A DNA stretch of 14,638 nt, from NCBI GenBank assembly GCA_050014415.1, contig JBEKDJ010000100.1, forward strand, positions 1 through 14,638, given 5' to 3'. Of this stretch, positions 6,992-13,571 are shown piece after piece. Numbering within the stretch: the stretch's first letter is position 1; each line of letters starts with the position of its first letter. A model generated the notes under the pieces. The model did not search any database. It was not told the DNA's origin and was given only the letters and a program-made list of their open reading frames with translations. Origin of the DNA: JBEKDJ01 sp050014415. Its GTDB lineage: Bacteria; Desulfobacterota; BSN033; UBA1163. Both the position numbers and the translations under genes were made by a program.

Positions 6992-7011
6992 TTATACGGG
7001 GAGGCGTTACA
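6992..7011 (-). promoter_or_regulatory. shared split motif, copy B (upstream of sigma factor gene)
   Basis: On the minus strand it reads TGTAACGC, five bases, CGTATAA, identical at all 15 fixed positions to the copy at 5126-5145. The end forms TATAAA, a possible -10 box that would give a leader of about 40 bases before the sigma GTG. The spacing between the GTAAC and CGT parts (about 7 bases) is far too short for an ECF -35/-10 pair, so an operator overlapping the -10, or an activator site, is the better reading. Confidence 0.55.
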
Positions 7012-7036
7012 GGCATCATAATATGCGATTTTCGTT

Positions 7037-7065
7037 GTAATTTCAAACGATTTGATATAAATTAC
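7037..7065. repeat. AT-rich bulged inverted repeat between sigma and Orc1/Cdc6 genes
   Basis: GTAATTT (7037-7043) pairs with AAATTAC (7059-7065), and inside it TCAAA pairs with TTTGA around CGA, leaving a three-base bulge. It lies in the 250-base gap between the Orc1/Cdc6 gene end and the sigma gene start, both on the minus strand. It has no U-run directly after it, so it is a poor intrinsic terminator; it may be a protein site or mark the border between the bacterial-looking and archaeal-looking blocks. The rest of this gap holds only copy B of the shared motif and an A5CT5 run near 7095-7107. Confidence 0.35.
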
Positions 7066-7190
7066 GAACAAAAATGGGGAAAAGGGCAATGATGAGAAAA
7101 AGTTTTTATGTCCAGTTCGTTTAGCTTCTCCTCGATGGCAGTTTGGTGTTTTCAAAATCGTTTTCCTTCTCCATAAATAATGTTACACAA

Positions 7191-8297
7191 TCAACCGTTT
7201 TCCAGCCTTTCCAGTATCCGTGTGATTATATTTATCGGTACACCTAACCTCACAACCCTTTCCTTGCCGTATCTTTTGGAGGAAATCCTGGAGATTGTGA
7301 GGCCGGTGTTGTCGAGTTCCCAGATATAATCCGCAATCCTCCTGTCAGTGAGTTCCTTCACGCCATAGGTTTTTACAACGTTCAAGTATTCTTCATAGAT
7401 GGTGGAGGCTCCCACGTCGACGGCATGGAGTTTCCTAATGGAATTGCACAGGGCCGTTAGGACATATCTCGCTTGAGGTGGCAGGGAGGTGATGAGGTTG
7501 CTGATCTCGTTGCTCTCTATAAGATTGTGGGCCATATCAATGTATTCCTCCCTTATTTTTGTCCCCTTCTCCTCGGCGATCTCCCCTGTGGCCCTGAGGA
7601 GATTGATGGCCTTACGGATATCCCCGTGCTCCTGGGCTGCGATCGCTGCTATCCTGGGGGCCACCGTGTCCTCGAAAACGCCTTCATTAAACCCGACCGC
7701 CACCCTTTTCTGCAGTATCTCGCCTATCTGGATTGCATTGTAAGGGGGAAAGAGTATCCTGGGCATACCCCCCAGCCTACTCTTAACCCTGTCCTCTATC
7801 TTGTCGAAGCACGTTACGTTGTTTGTGATCATGATCAGGGATATTCTCCCGGTGTCCAGAAGGTTGTAGAGAAGGTTGTCTCCGCTCTTGTTGAGCAGCT
7901 TGTCCACCTCATCGAGCACGATGAGGATGTGCAGGTCGTAGTCGTTGATGACCTTCTTGAGGGCATTATAATGGGAGGACAGGTTGGTTCCTTTCACATT
8001 GAACCCGAGAAGCGATACGATATACGAAAGGGCCTGGAGCTCCGTGGGATAAGAACATGTGTTGATGTAAAGGATCCGCTCATTGAATTTCTGGTGAATA
8101 TACTTCTTCATAAGGAACTTGGTAAGGCACGTCTTGCCTGTTCCTGTAAAGCCATAGCACACGAGGTGGTTTGGTACTGAAGAGATGTTCTTAAACACCC
8201 TTCGAAGCTGATCCTGCTCCTTTCCCCTGTATAGAAGCATTTCCTCTGTCGGTATGTACTCGATATCCAGTACTTCTTTGTTCTTGAATATCTCCAT
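7191..8297 (-). CDS. archaeal-type Orc1/Cdc6 replication initiator
   Basis: A 368-residue AAA+ ATPase with the full archaeal Orc1/Cdc6 pattern. An N-terminal segment PTEEMLLYRGKEQDQLRRVF leads to Walker A GFTGTGKT (49-56), Walker B LIVLDEVDKLL (125-135, Asp129/Glu130), sensor 1 LIMITNN (154-160), an arginine-finger region DRVKSRLG (169-176), and sensor 2 EHGDIRKAINLLRATGE (223-239, Arg228). A winged-helix domain follows (about 270-366). Length fits the usual 370-420. Known role: origin recognition by binding ORB elements and helicase loading in archaea. The gene has an archaeal promoter (TATA 8334-8341 with BRE-like CGAAAC) and GTGATC, complementary to the 16S 3' end, before the ATG. ORB-like elements stand directly upstream, the usual place for an origin linked to its own initiator. 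It contrasts with the bacterial flanks. Could belong to a plasmid, virus or integrated element rather than the main chromosome. Confidence 0.87.
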   Translation of the reverse strand: MEIFKNKEVLDIEYIPTEEMLLYRGKEQDQLRRVFKNISSVPNHLVCYGFTGTGKTCLTKFLMKKYIHQKFNERILYINTCSYPTELQALSYIVSLLGFNVKGTNLSSHYNALKKVINDYDLHILIVLDEVDKLLNKSGDNLLYNLLDTGRISLIMITNNVTCFDKIEDRVKSRLGGMPRILFPPYNAIQIGEILQKRVAVGFNEGVFEDTVAPRIAAIAAQEHGDIRKAINLLRATGEIAEEKGTKIREEYIDMAHNLIESNEISNLITSLPPQARYVLTALCNSIRKLHAVDVGASTIYEEYLNVVKTYGVKELTDRRIADYIWELDNTGLTISRISSKRYGKERVVRLGVPINIITRILERLENG

Positions 8298-8333
8298 GGG
8301 GGATCACATCAATAATATTACGGCTGGCAAGGG

Positions 8334-8347
8334 TATATAAAGTTTCG
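8334..8347 (-). promoter_or_regulatory. archaeal BRE/TATA promoter of the Orc1/Cdc6 gene
   Basis: Minus strand: CGAAAC (8347-8342) followed directly by TTTATATA (8341-8334), a near-ideal BRE/TATA pair. The TATA centre is about 40 bases before the ATG at 8297, predicting a start near 8311 and a leader of about 14 bases that contains GTGATC. No bacterial -35 element is needed to explain it. Confidence 0.6.
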
Positions 8348-8371
8348 CCAGGATTTCCTTCGAGTTTCGTC

Positions 8372-8395
8372 AAGATGTGACACCCCCGCGTTTCG
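8372..8395 (-). repeat. ORB-like element 1 (faces away from element 2)
   Basis: Minus strand CGAAACGCGGGGGTGTCACA then TCTT. It matches 18 of 24 bases of the plus-strand element at 8550-8573, in opposite orientation, with the fixed core CGAAA-N3-GGGGGTGT. A related GAAACCCCTGGG lies next to it on the same strand (about 8400-8411). The GAAA...GGGG layout resembles archaeal origin recognition boxes. Assignment rests on pattern and location next to the initiator gene. Confidence 0.45.
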
Positions 8396-8599
8396 CATCC
8401 CAGGGGTTTCCCGTCCGAGCCTGTAAAGCACATCAGTTTTAAGGAGCTTCATGTGGATATAACGCTGTTATGGTTGCCACAGATATCGATTCTGGGTCTA
8501 TGGTGAAAGATGCTGAAAGACCTTCCGGGCCTTTCAGAGGCTTAGGAGACGAAATCTGGGGGTGTGTCCTCTTAAGGAAATCTCGGGGAAATCTAAGGG
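8374..8599. other. candidate Orc1/Cdc6 replication origin
   Basis: The 345-base gap between the initiator gene and the zinc-ribbon gene has no convincing ORF. It carries ORB-like G-rich elements in inverted orientation at its two sides (minus-strand copies at 8372-8411; plus-strand copies at 8550-8599). Between them lie about 140 bases containing the palindrome ATAAC-GCT-GTTAT (8459-8471) and a hairpin with CTGAAAG/CTTTCAG arms (8513-8537). Inverted ORBs around an unwinding region beside a cdc6 gene is the standard archaeal origin plan, although the middle is not strongly AT-rich here. Confidence 0.4.
8550..8573 (+). repeat. ORB-like element 2
   Basis: CGAAATCTGGGGGTGTGTCC then TCTT, the inverted partner of 8372-8395. 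Two shorter relatives follow on the same strand, GAAATCTCGGGG (8577-8588) and GAAATCTAAGGG (8588-8599), so the GAAATCT-GGG core occurs three times within 50 bases. Confidence 0.45.
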
Positions 8600-8612
8600 A
8601 AAAGGCGTAGGG

Positions 8613-8635
8613 TTTATATTTAGGTGATACCTAAA
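8613..8635 (+). promoter_or_regulatory. archaeal TATA box with overlapping palindromic operator
   Basis: TTTATATT (8613-8620) is centred about 26 bases before the zinc-ribbon ATG at 8643, the archaeal TATA-to-start distance, so the mRNA would be leaderless. A 17-base palindrome with perfect 7-base arms, TTTAGGT-GAT-ACCTAAA (8619-8635), fills the space between TATA and start site, where a bound repressor would stop polymerase recruitment. The small zinc-ribbon protein itself could be that repressor. Confidence 0.5.
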
Positions 8636-8642
8636 GGAAATT

Positions 8643-8765
8643 ATGCGAGTCGGGATTTGGGGACTGCAATGCTACAGCTGTGGCCGCAGGTGGATACCGC
8701 GCAGGAACGAAGTGAGGGTATGTCCAGGATGCAAATCCCCGTACTGGGATATCGAAAATAACTGA
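8643..8765 (+). CDS. small zinc-ribbon protein
   Basis: A 40-residue protein with two CxxC knuckles: Cys10/Cys13 (QCYSCGRRW) and Cys27/Cys30 (VCPGCKSPYWD), a four-cysteine zinc ribbon. The CPxCxSPYWD ending is common in tiny archaeal and bacterial proteins next to mobile-element and toxin-like genes; their function is not established. The ATG is placed exactly at the predicted start of transcription, so no Shine-Dalgarno is expected. The stop TGA is 23 bases before the recombinase ATG, so the two likely share a transcript. It may act as a DNA-binding partner or autorepressor through the palindrome in its promoter. Gene call good because both knuckles and the promoter geometry agree; function unknown. 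Confidence 0.65.
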   Translation: MRVGIWGLQCYSCGRRWIPRRNEVRVCPGCKSPYWDIENN

Positions 8766-8788
8766 GCTTGAGGAAGAAGTGGATAATA

Positions 8789-9406
8789 ATGAAAGTCGCA
8801 ATCTATGTCAGGGTGTCGAAGATAGACCAGAATCCCGAAAACCAGAGAATCCAGCTTGAGAATTATGCCAGGCGGATGGGCTGGGATTATGAGATTTTCG
8901 AGGAGAAGGAATCCACGAGGAGGACCAGGCCGGTCCAGTGGGACCTTTATAACCGGCTCCTTAAAAAGGAGTTCGACGGCCTCCTTATATGGAAGTTTGA
9001 TCGCTGGGCAAGATCGACCAGGGAGTTAATCGAGCACATGGAGAATTTCATGGAAAGGGACATAGGATTCTTCTCCTACATGGAGAACCTGGACCTCAAG
9101 AGCTCCATGGGGAGAGCAATGTTCACCGTCATATCGGCTTTTGCCCAGTTGGAAAGAGACATCATAAGGGAAAGGACGATGGCGGGTCTGGAAAGAGCAA
9201 GAGCCCAGGGTAAAAAACTCGGGAGGCCGCTGCAATCGGGCAAGGTTTACAGGAGGCCTGCTCTAATGGATGTAGCGAAACTGCATTCCCAGGGTCAGAG
9301 CATCAGAGAAATAGCCAGGCAATTGGAGACCTCAAAATATTGGGTGGAATACTCAATCAACGAAATCTATAGAAATCCTGACAAACTCAAGGGGGTGTCT
9401 TTTTAG
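8789..9406 (+). CDS. serine recombinase (resolvase/invertase family)
   Basis: A 205-residue small serine recombinase. The N-terminal catalytic domain has AIYVRVSK with nucleophile Ser10, LLIWKFDRWARSTREL with the conserved Asp-Arg and second arginine, and FAQLERDIIRERTMAGLERARAQGKKLGRP at the start of the long E helix. A C-terminal helix-turn-helix (about 165-195, VAKLHSQGQSIREIARQLETSKYWVEYSI) binds the target. This is the resolvase/invertase layout, not a large integrase. I chose ATG 8789 over TTG 8768 because the catalytic strand begins right after it and the TTG has no ribosome site. Together with the initiator and zinc-ribbon genes it looks like the multimer-resolution or integration part of a plasmid-like element; the inverted repeats at 9434-9523 are possible crossover sites. 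Ends with TAG. Confidence 0.88.
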   Translation: MKVAIYVRVSKIDQNPENQRIQLENYARRMGWDYEIFEEKESTRRTRPVQWDLYNRLLKKEFDGLLIWKFDRWARSTRELIEHMENFMERDIGFFSYMENLDLKSSMGRAMFTVISAFAQLERDIIRERTMAGLERARAQGKKLGRPLQSGKVYRRPALMDVAKLHSQGQSIREIARQLETSKYWVEYSINEIYRNPDKLKGVSF

Positions 9407-9433
9407 GAGGGGGATTTCTCAAAGAATGTTTCG

Positions 9434-9523
9434 TTTGTCCGAATCGGGCGTTTTTCGGACTACCGAGTTGACTACGAATACTCTGATATTTCCAGGCTCG
9501 ATGGTGAGAGAATATCGGACAAA
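9434..9523. repeat. GTCCGA inverted repeats after the recombinase gene, possible res/att site
   Basis: TTTGTCCGA (9434-9442) is matched by its exact complement TCGGACAAA (9515-9523), 9-base arms 72 bases apart. A third copy, TTCGGAC (9454-9460), pairs with GTCCGAA (9437-9443) to make a tight hairpin. Such clustered half-sites beside a serine recombinase gene could be its binding subsites; the hairpin could instead be a transcription terminator. No conserved crossover dinucleotide can be named from one copy. Confidence 0.4.
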
Positions 9524-9576
9524 TACGTGACGAATGCCTCTGGAGTAATCGACTTTCAGCTCTTATTTGGGGCAGC

Positions 9577-9687
9577 TTAAATTGAATGTATGATCATCGA
9601 ATAGTAATCTTTTCTGGGTGTGAAAACCAGTGAGTAGATAGCAGATATTGAGACTCCGAGCCAGAGAACCGCAACTTGCATCCTCAT
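9577..9687 (-). CDS. small membrane protein coupled to norB
   Basis: A 36-residue ORF whose ATG directly follows the norB stop (TGA-ATG), with GGAAGG five bases upstream. It encodes one probable membrane helix at about 4-21 (QVAVLWLGVSISAIYSLVF) followed by a short charged tail RKDYYSMI. Abutting stop and start codons predict coupled translation, so it could be a minor subunit or assembly peptide of the nitric oxide reductase. I do not recognise a named family. A second ATG two codons in is equally possible. If norB is really dead, expression of this ORF may be reduced. Confidence 0.45.
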   Translation of the reverse strand: MRMQVAVLWLGVSISAIYSLVFTPRKDYYSMIIHSI

Positions 9688-11883
9688 TCATCCTTCCCAT
9701 GCTCCTTTGACGGTTGATTTTCTCACAAATCGATAGGTTTTCAAGCTTGCGATTAATAGGGGAACGGCCCCCAAAAGGATGAAGATGGTATCTCCCGGCA
9801 GACGGAGCCATTCGATCATTATGGAAGTGCGACTGTTCAGATACCCGGGCCCCCGGGCATGCCAATAACCATTCTTTAAAACATCGAGAAGCTGGAGGAT
9901 TCCTCCCGGAAAAAGATTCGAAAGGACCATGAGGGCCAGGCCAATATTGAGCCCCCAGAAGGAGAGACGGACATATTTTTCAACAGATAGCCACGCATCA
10001 TCCGTTAAGACCTGACGGAGCGTAAAGACCATGAAGGAAATGGCGAACATTCCAAAGACTCCCATCATCGCAGCATGACCGTGGTTTGTTGTCAGAAGGG
10101 TTCCCACTTCAAAATAGCTCACGATGGGCAGGTTGATGAGAAAACCGAATATCCCAGCGCCCACAAAATTCCAAAAACCGACGGACATCATGAAATAGAA
10201 GGTCCATTTGTGAGGGGTCGAAATCTCTTTTCCACAGATATCGCATTTTCCGCTGGAGAGCTTGATGAAGTCCCAGGCATCCAGTGTTCAAAGGGTGAGG
10301 GGGACGACCTCCATGGCGGAGAAGACCGCTGCAAGGGCCATGGTGATGTTCGATTGTCCGGTCCAATACCAGTGGTGAGCCGTTCCGATGACTCCTGCCC
10401 CGAGAAAAAGGATGGCGTCCAGATAGATTACCCTCAGGGCAGTCAGCTTGGATACCATCCCGAGTTTGTAAAAGAGAACAGCGACCATGACCGTGACGAA
10501 GATCTCAAAGAAACCTTCGACCCAGAGGTGGATGATCCAGAAGCGCCAGGTGTCCACCACAGAAAAGTGGGTGGTGCTGCCAAAGAACATGGCAGGAAGA
10601 TAAAACAAAGGGATGGCAAGGGCAGCAAAGAGGAAAAGATAGGAGATCTCCCGTTCTTTCGGGTCCTTTCTTGCCGGTCCAATTCCTCTGATCACCAAGA
10701 GGAGCCAGAAGACCAGTCCAACCGCAAGAAGAACCTGCCAGCCCCGTCCCAAGTCAAGGTATTCCCAACCCTGGTGGCCGAACCAGAACCAGAGCTTTCC
10801 AAGAAGCTGAAAGACGCCGAGCATTTCACCCAACAGACTTCCTGCGACCACAATCACCAGGGCAAAAAAGAGGAGATGGACGCCCTTGACTTGACCTTCG
10901 GGTTCCTTGCCGCCTAAGGCCACTGAAAGAAACAGCCCGCCTGCCACATAGGCCGTTGCAATCCAGAAAATCGCCAACTACAGATGCCATGTGCGAAAGA
11001 TGTTACTCGGAAAGAAACTGGAGAAATCGATACCATAGAAGCTTCCGGGCTCGGCACGGTAATGTGCCGTGGCCCCTCCCACCAGCGCCTGAGCTAAAAA
11101 GAGCAGGGCAACAATGACGAAATACTTGATAGTGGCTCTCTGGCTTTCGGTGGTGATCCCAGGGAGCATTTGAGGATGGATGTGTTCGCCTTTCCTTTTC
11201 CATCCGAGAAAATCAAATCTTCCAAAGGAGAAGAGGACAATGGCCGTCCCAGCAAGGAGGGTGATGAGACTTAAAGCGCTCCAGAGGATGGCATCGCTTG
11301 TGGGAAGATTTCCCACCGTTGGATCATAAGGGAAGTTATTGGTATAGGAGTGGGATTTGCTAGGACGATTCGTTACAGAGGCCCAGGCTGTCCATTTCGT
11401 TATCTGATTTTGATAGGAGAGGCTCTCAGCGTCGGCGAAGGTTAATATCTTTGTCTTGGGATCATAGCGATTCTGTTTGAGCAGACGCTGGACTTCGATA
11501 GTCGCAGTCCCTTGCTCAACCGGATTGAGTTCGTTGAAACTCCGGTTGAAATTCTGTTTTGCCAGTGTTTCCCTGGTATCCAGGCTGAGGATGTGAAGGT
11601 ACTCGGCGGAGAAATCGGGGCCAAGGTAAGCCCCATGTCCCCAGATCGATCCATTTTCCATCAATCCATACTTCAGAAAGATCTGCTGTCCTTTGAGGAT
11701 ATCCTCGCGGTTAAAGATCGATTCCCCTGATAGTCGGACTACCTTTTCAGGTATGGGAGGGGCATCCAGATGGGCGCTGACAGCCATCCAGATGAGGACA
11801 GCGAACCCAAAAATCATGATCAGAATGACCGATTTTCTCCACCAGGGTGAGAGTCTTTCAGATGAGGCGCCTTTGGCCTCCAT
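9688..11883 (-). pseudogene. norB: quinol-dependent nitric oxide reductase (qNOR, norB type) with two in-frame stop codons
   Basis: One continuous frame of 731 codons encodes a qNOR: the fused NorC-like extracytoplasmic domain follows TM1, then the heme-copper oxidase-like core. It reduces NO to N2O with quinol electrons in the membrane. Conserved ligands are present: WHL with the first heme b His, HLWVEG with FeB His and the catalytic Glu, HHWYWTG with two FeB His, and TNHGHAAMMG with heme b3 and heme b His. Two stops break the frame: TAG at 10978-10980, in the codon after RTWHL where Gln (CAG) is usual, and TGA at 10288-10290 in EVVPLTL-stop-TLDAWDF, often Leu. There is no frameshift anywhere and both ends are intact. 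The start has AAAGGAGATCACT before the ATG. Either recent loss by two point mutations, sequence error, or readthrough; neighbouring genes use TAG and TGA as true stops, so general recoding is unlikely. Confidence 0.85.
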
Positions 11884-11936
11884 AGTGATCTCCTTTTCCA
11901 GAGTTGTTCAAAAAGGATGAGGGCAGTGACTCTTCA

Positions 11937-12383
11937 TTATTTCAATATTTCGTCATCATAGATTTTCTCAAATTTCAGTTTGTGCTTAGCTTCCTCATGG
12001 GCCAGGAACTCGAAGAGCCTTTTTAGATCTTCCTCTATACAAGATTCCTTCAGGTCATTATAGAGCTTGACGGAATGCTCCTCATTTTTCATTACCAGGC
12101 GGAGTATATCGGCATAAGAGCTATCAGGCTGACATTCTACGTCGATGAGATAATCGCTGATCCTCAAGTCAGAAATCGGATCGAGTTTTTCCTGGAACAC
12201 CTTTCCCGCCGAAACGTGCTCAAGCAATTTCCGGTGTTTTTCCTCTTCTTCAGCTAATTCAGCAAAGAGTTCTTTGGCTCCCGAATATTTTGCCACTTGC
12301 TTACACATCATATATAGGTTGTGCGTACCAATCTCTTTCTCGATGGCAAACTGGAGGATCTCATTGAATCTTGTCTCGTCCAT
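11937..12383 (-). CDS. ferritin-like/rubrerythrin-family diiron protein
   Basis: A 148-residue four-helix-bundle protein with two diiron half-sites: Glu17 region (FAIEKEIGTHNLY) with Glu47-x-x-His50 (EEEEKHRKLL), and Glu101/102 (KNEEHSVKLY) with Glu131-x-x-His134 (HEEAKHKLKFE). No C-terminal rubredoxin CxxC is present, so it is a short erythrin rather than full rubrerythrin. Such proteins reduce peroxide or store iron in anaerobes. It lies between the M24 peptidase-like and norB genes on the same strand, 30 and 53 bases from them, with GGAGGAG before the ATG. With the second ferritin-like gene and norB it points to an oxidative/nitrosative stress operon. The exact reaction cannot be told from sequence. 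Confidence 0.8.
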   Translation of the reverse strand: MDETRFNEILQFAIEKEIGTHNLYMMCKQVAKYSGAKELFAELAEEEEKHRKLLEHVSAGKVFQEKLDPISDLRISDYLIDVECQPDSSYADILRLVMKNEEHSVKLYNDLKESCIEEDLKRLFEFLAHEEAKHKLKFEKIYDDEILK

Positions 12384-12413
12384 TTCTTTCTCCTCCTCTG
12401 GAGGGAAAACACG

Positions 12414-13535
12414 CTATTTCCCTAAGTGTCGAGGATAATGAGTCAGGATGACTGGCCCCTCTTTGCCAACAACGACCGTGTCTTCTACACGAACCCCCCA
12501 AGGGCCTGCATAGAGTCCGCAGTTCCCAACGGCAATGACGACATTTTCTTTTAATGGAGGGGGTTCCTTTTCACCATGGAAAAAGGCATGGCCCGGAGGG
12601 AGGGGAGATTCCTCAAAGTCGATGCCCACCCCATGAATGGTAGGTCCGAAGAGATGATCTCCATGTCCACCCTCCTTGATGACTGCGTGGAGCGTCTCTT
12701 CTAACTCGACCATCCCGATTCCTGCCTTGACCTTTGCGACCGTCGTCTGCTGGGCTTTCAAGTAGAGATCATATGCGGTTTCCTGCTTCGCCATTGGCTT
12801 ACCAACGCATACAGTCCGGCAAATATCGGCGCTGTAGCCGTTCACTATGGGATGAATATCGATCATCACAAGATCACCCCGTTTAAGCTTACGAAGTGTG
12901 GGCAATCCATGAGCGATGTTCGTCCTCGGACCCGAGGAGACATAGGTCCGCCAGAATTCCTGGGCGCCTGCTTGTCGCATCGCATGCTCCGCCTCGGCTG
13001 CGATCTGACTCTCTGTTAGGCCCGGCCTGACAGCTTTCACCGCTGCCTTCATCCCTGCTGTCGCCACTTTTGAAGCGGCTCGAATATGCTCAATCTCTTC
13101 ATCGTCCTTTACGATACGCAGCTCGGAGAGGATGGGAGTACAGTCTTTGACAGCGACTTTTGGGGGTTTCGCATGGGGATGGGTGAGCATATTCGTCATG
13201 GCCCCAGTGAGAAAAGTGTGTTCGAGTCCCACGGTTCCCTTCTTGATCCCAAAATGATCAAAGTAATGGGCAATAGAATGGATCATGCCTACCTCGTCTT
13301 CAAACCCGACGAGATAATTAGAATAGGCAAGGGATTTGACGTCCTTGACGTCTGTCTGCGGAACGCCTAAAGCCACTTTCCCTTTCTGGGTGATCATCGC
13401 AAAAGCGCATAGACGACCATCTCCGGTAAGATAAAACATATTGGAGGGTTTAGTGAGGAGGAGAGTATCAAGGCCTGCCGCCCTCATGAGACGGCAGCAT
13501 CTTCGTACTCGGTCCTTATAGATTATATTGTTCAT
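12414..13535 (-). CDS. M24-family Xaa-Pro peptidase-like protein (creatinase/aminopeptidase P fold)
   Basis: A 373-residue protein with a creatinase-type N-terminal domain (about 1-135) and the pita-bread M24 domain (about 145-365). Metal-site residues seen: Asp226 (VMIDIHP), Asp237 (GYSADICRT), His301 (TIHGVGID) and Glu351 (GVRVEDTVVV). The usual fifth ligand, Glu in the IEPG motif, is missing: the stretch reads IAVGNCGLYAG. The His before Glu in the HE.P motif is also replaced (FEESP). So metal binding or activity may be altered, though full prolidase-like length is kept. Family role: release of N-terminal residues before proline. It sits between two ferritin-like genes on the same strand (36 and 30 bases away), with AAAGGAGG before its ATG and TAG as stop. 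Why a dipeptidase-like protein is in this stress operon is unclear. Confidence 0.83.
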   Translation of the reverse strand: MNNIIYKDRVRRCCRLMRAAGLDTLLLTKPSNMFYLTGDGRLCAFAMITQKGKVALGVPQTDVKDVKSLAYSNYLVGFEDEVGMIHSIAHYFDHFGIKKGTVGLEHTFLTGAMTNMLTHPHAKPPKVAVKDCTPILSELRIVKDDEEIEHIRAASKVATAGMKAAVKAVRPGLTESQIAAEAEHAMRQAGAQEFWRTYVSSGPRTNIAHGLPTLRKLKRGDLVMIDIHPIVNGYSADICRTVCVGKPMAKQETAYDLYLKAQQTTVAKVKAGIGMVELEETLHAVIKEGGHGDHLFGPTIHGVGIDFEESPLPPGHAFFHGEKEPPPLKENVVIAVGNCGLYAGPWGVRVEDTVVVGKEGPVILTHYPRHLGK

Positions 13536-13571
13536 CTTAGAACCTCCTTTTGTTTAATTGACCCGATTCAA

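Noticed and set aside
7473..8180. 235-codon plus-strand ORF opposite the Orc1/Cdc6 gene
   Set aside because: Composition-driven antisense shadow; the minus strand encodes a complete AAA+ initiator and the plus product shows no domain.
8191..8433. 80-codon minus-strand ORF covering the 5' end of the initiator gene and its promoter
   Set aside because: Overlaps the TATA box and ORB-like element; product has no recognisable features.
8470..8610. 46-codon plus-strand ORF between initiator and zinc-ribbon genes
   Set aside because: Lies over the ORB-like repeats, no ribosome site or promoter, product not protein-like.
9404..9580. Recombinase frame stays open for 57 codons after its TAG, hinting at readthrough or pyrrolysine
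   Set aside because: The recombinase is already full length with its helix-turn-helix, the extra stretch spans the GTCCGA repeats, and TAG also ends the M24 and DprA-like genes.
10075..10917. 280-codon plus-strand ORF opposite norB
   Set aside because: Low-complexity charged antisense product; the opposite strand has all qNOR ligands in order.
9688..11883. Genome-wide stop-codon reassignment to explain the norB stops
   Set aside because: TGA ends the methyltransferase, cyclase, metallopeptidase and initiator genes at expected lengths, and TAG ends the DprA-like, recombinase and M24 genes.
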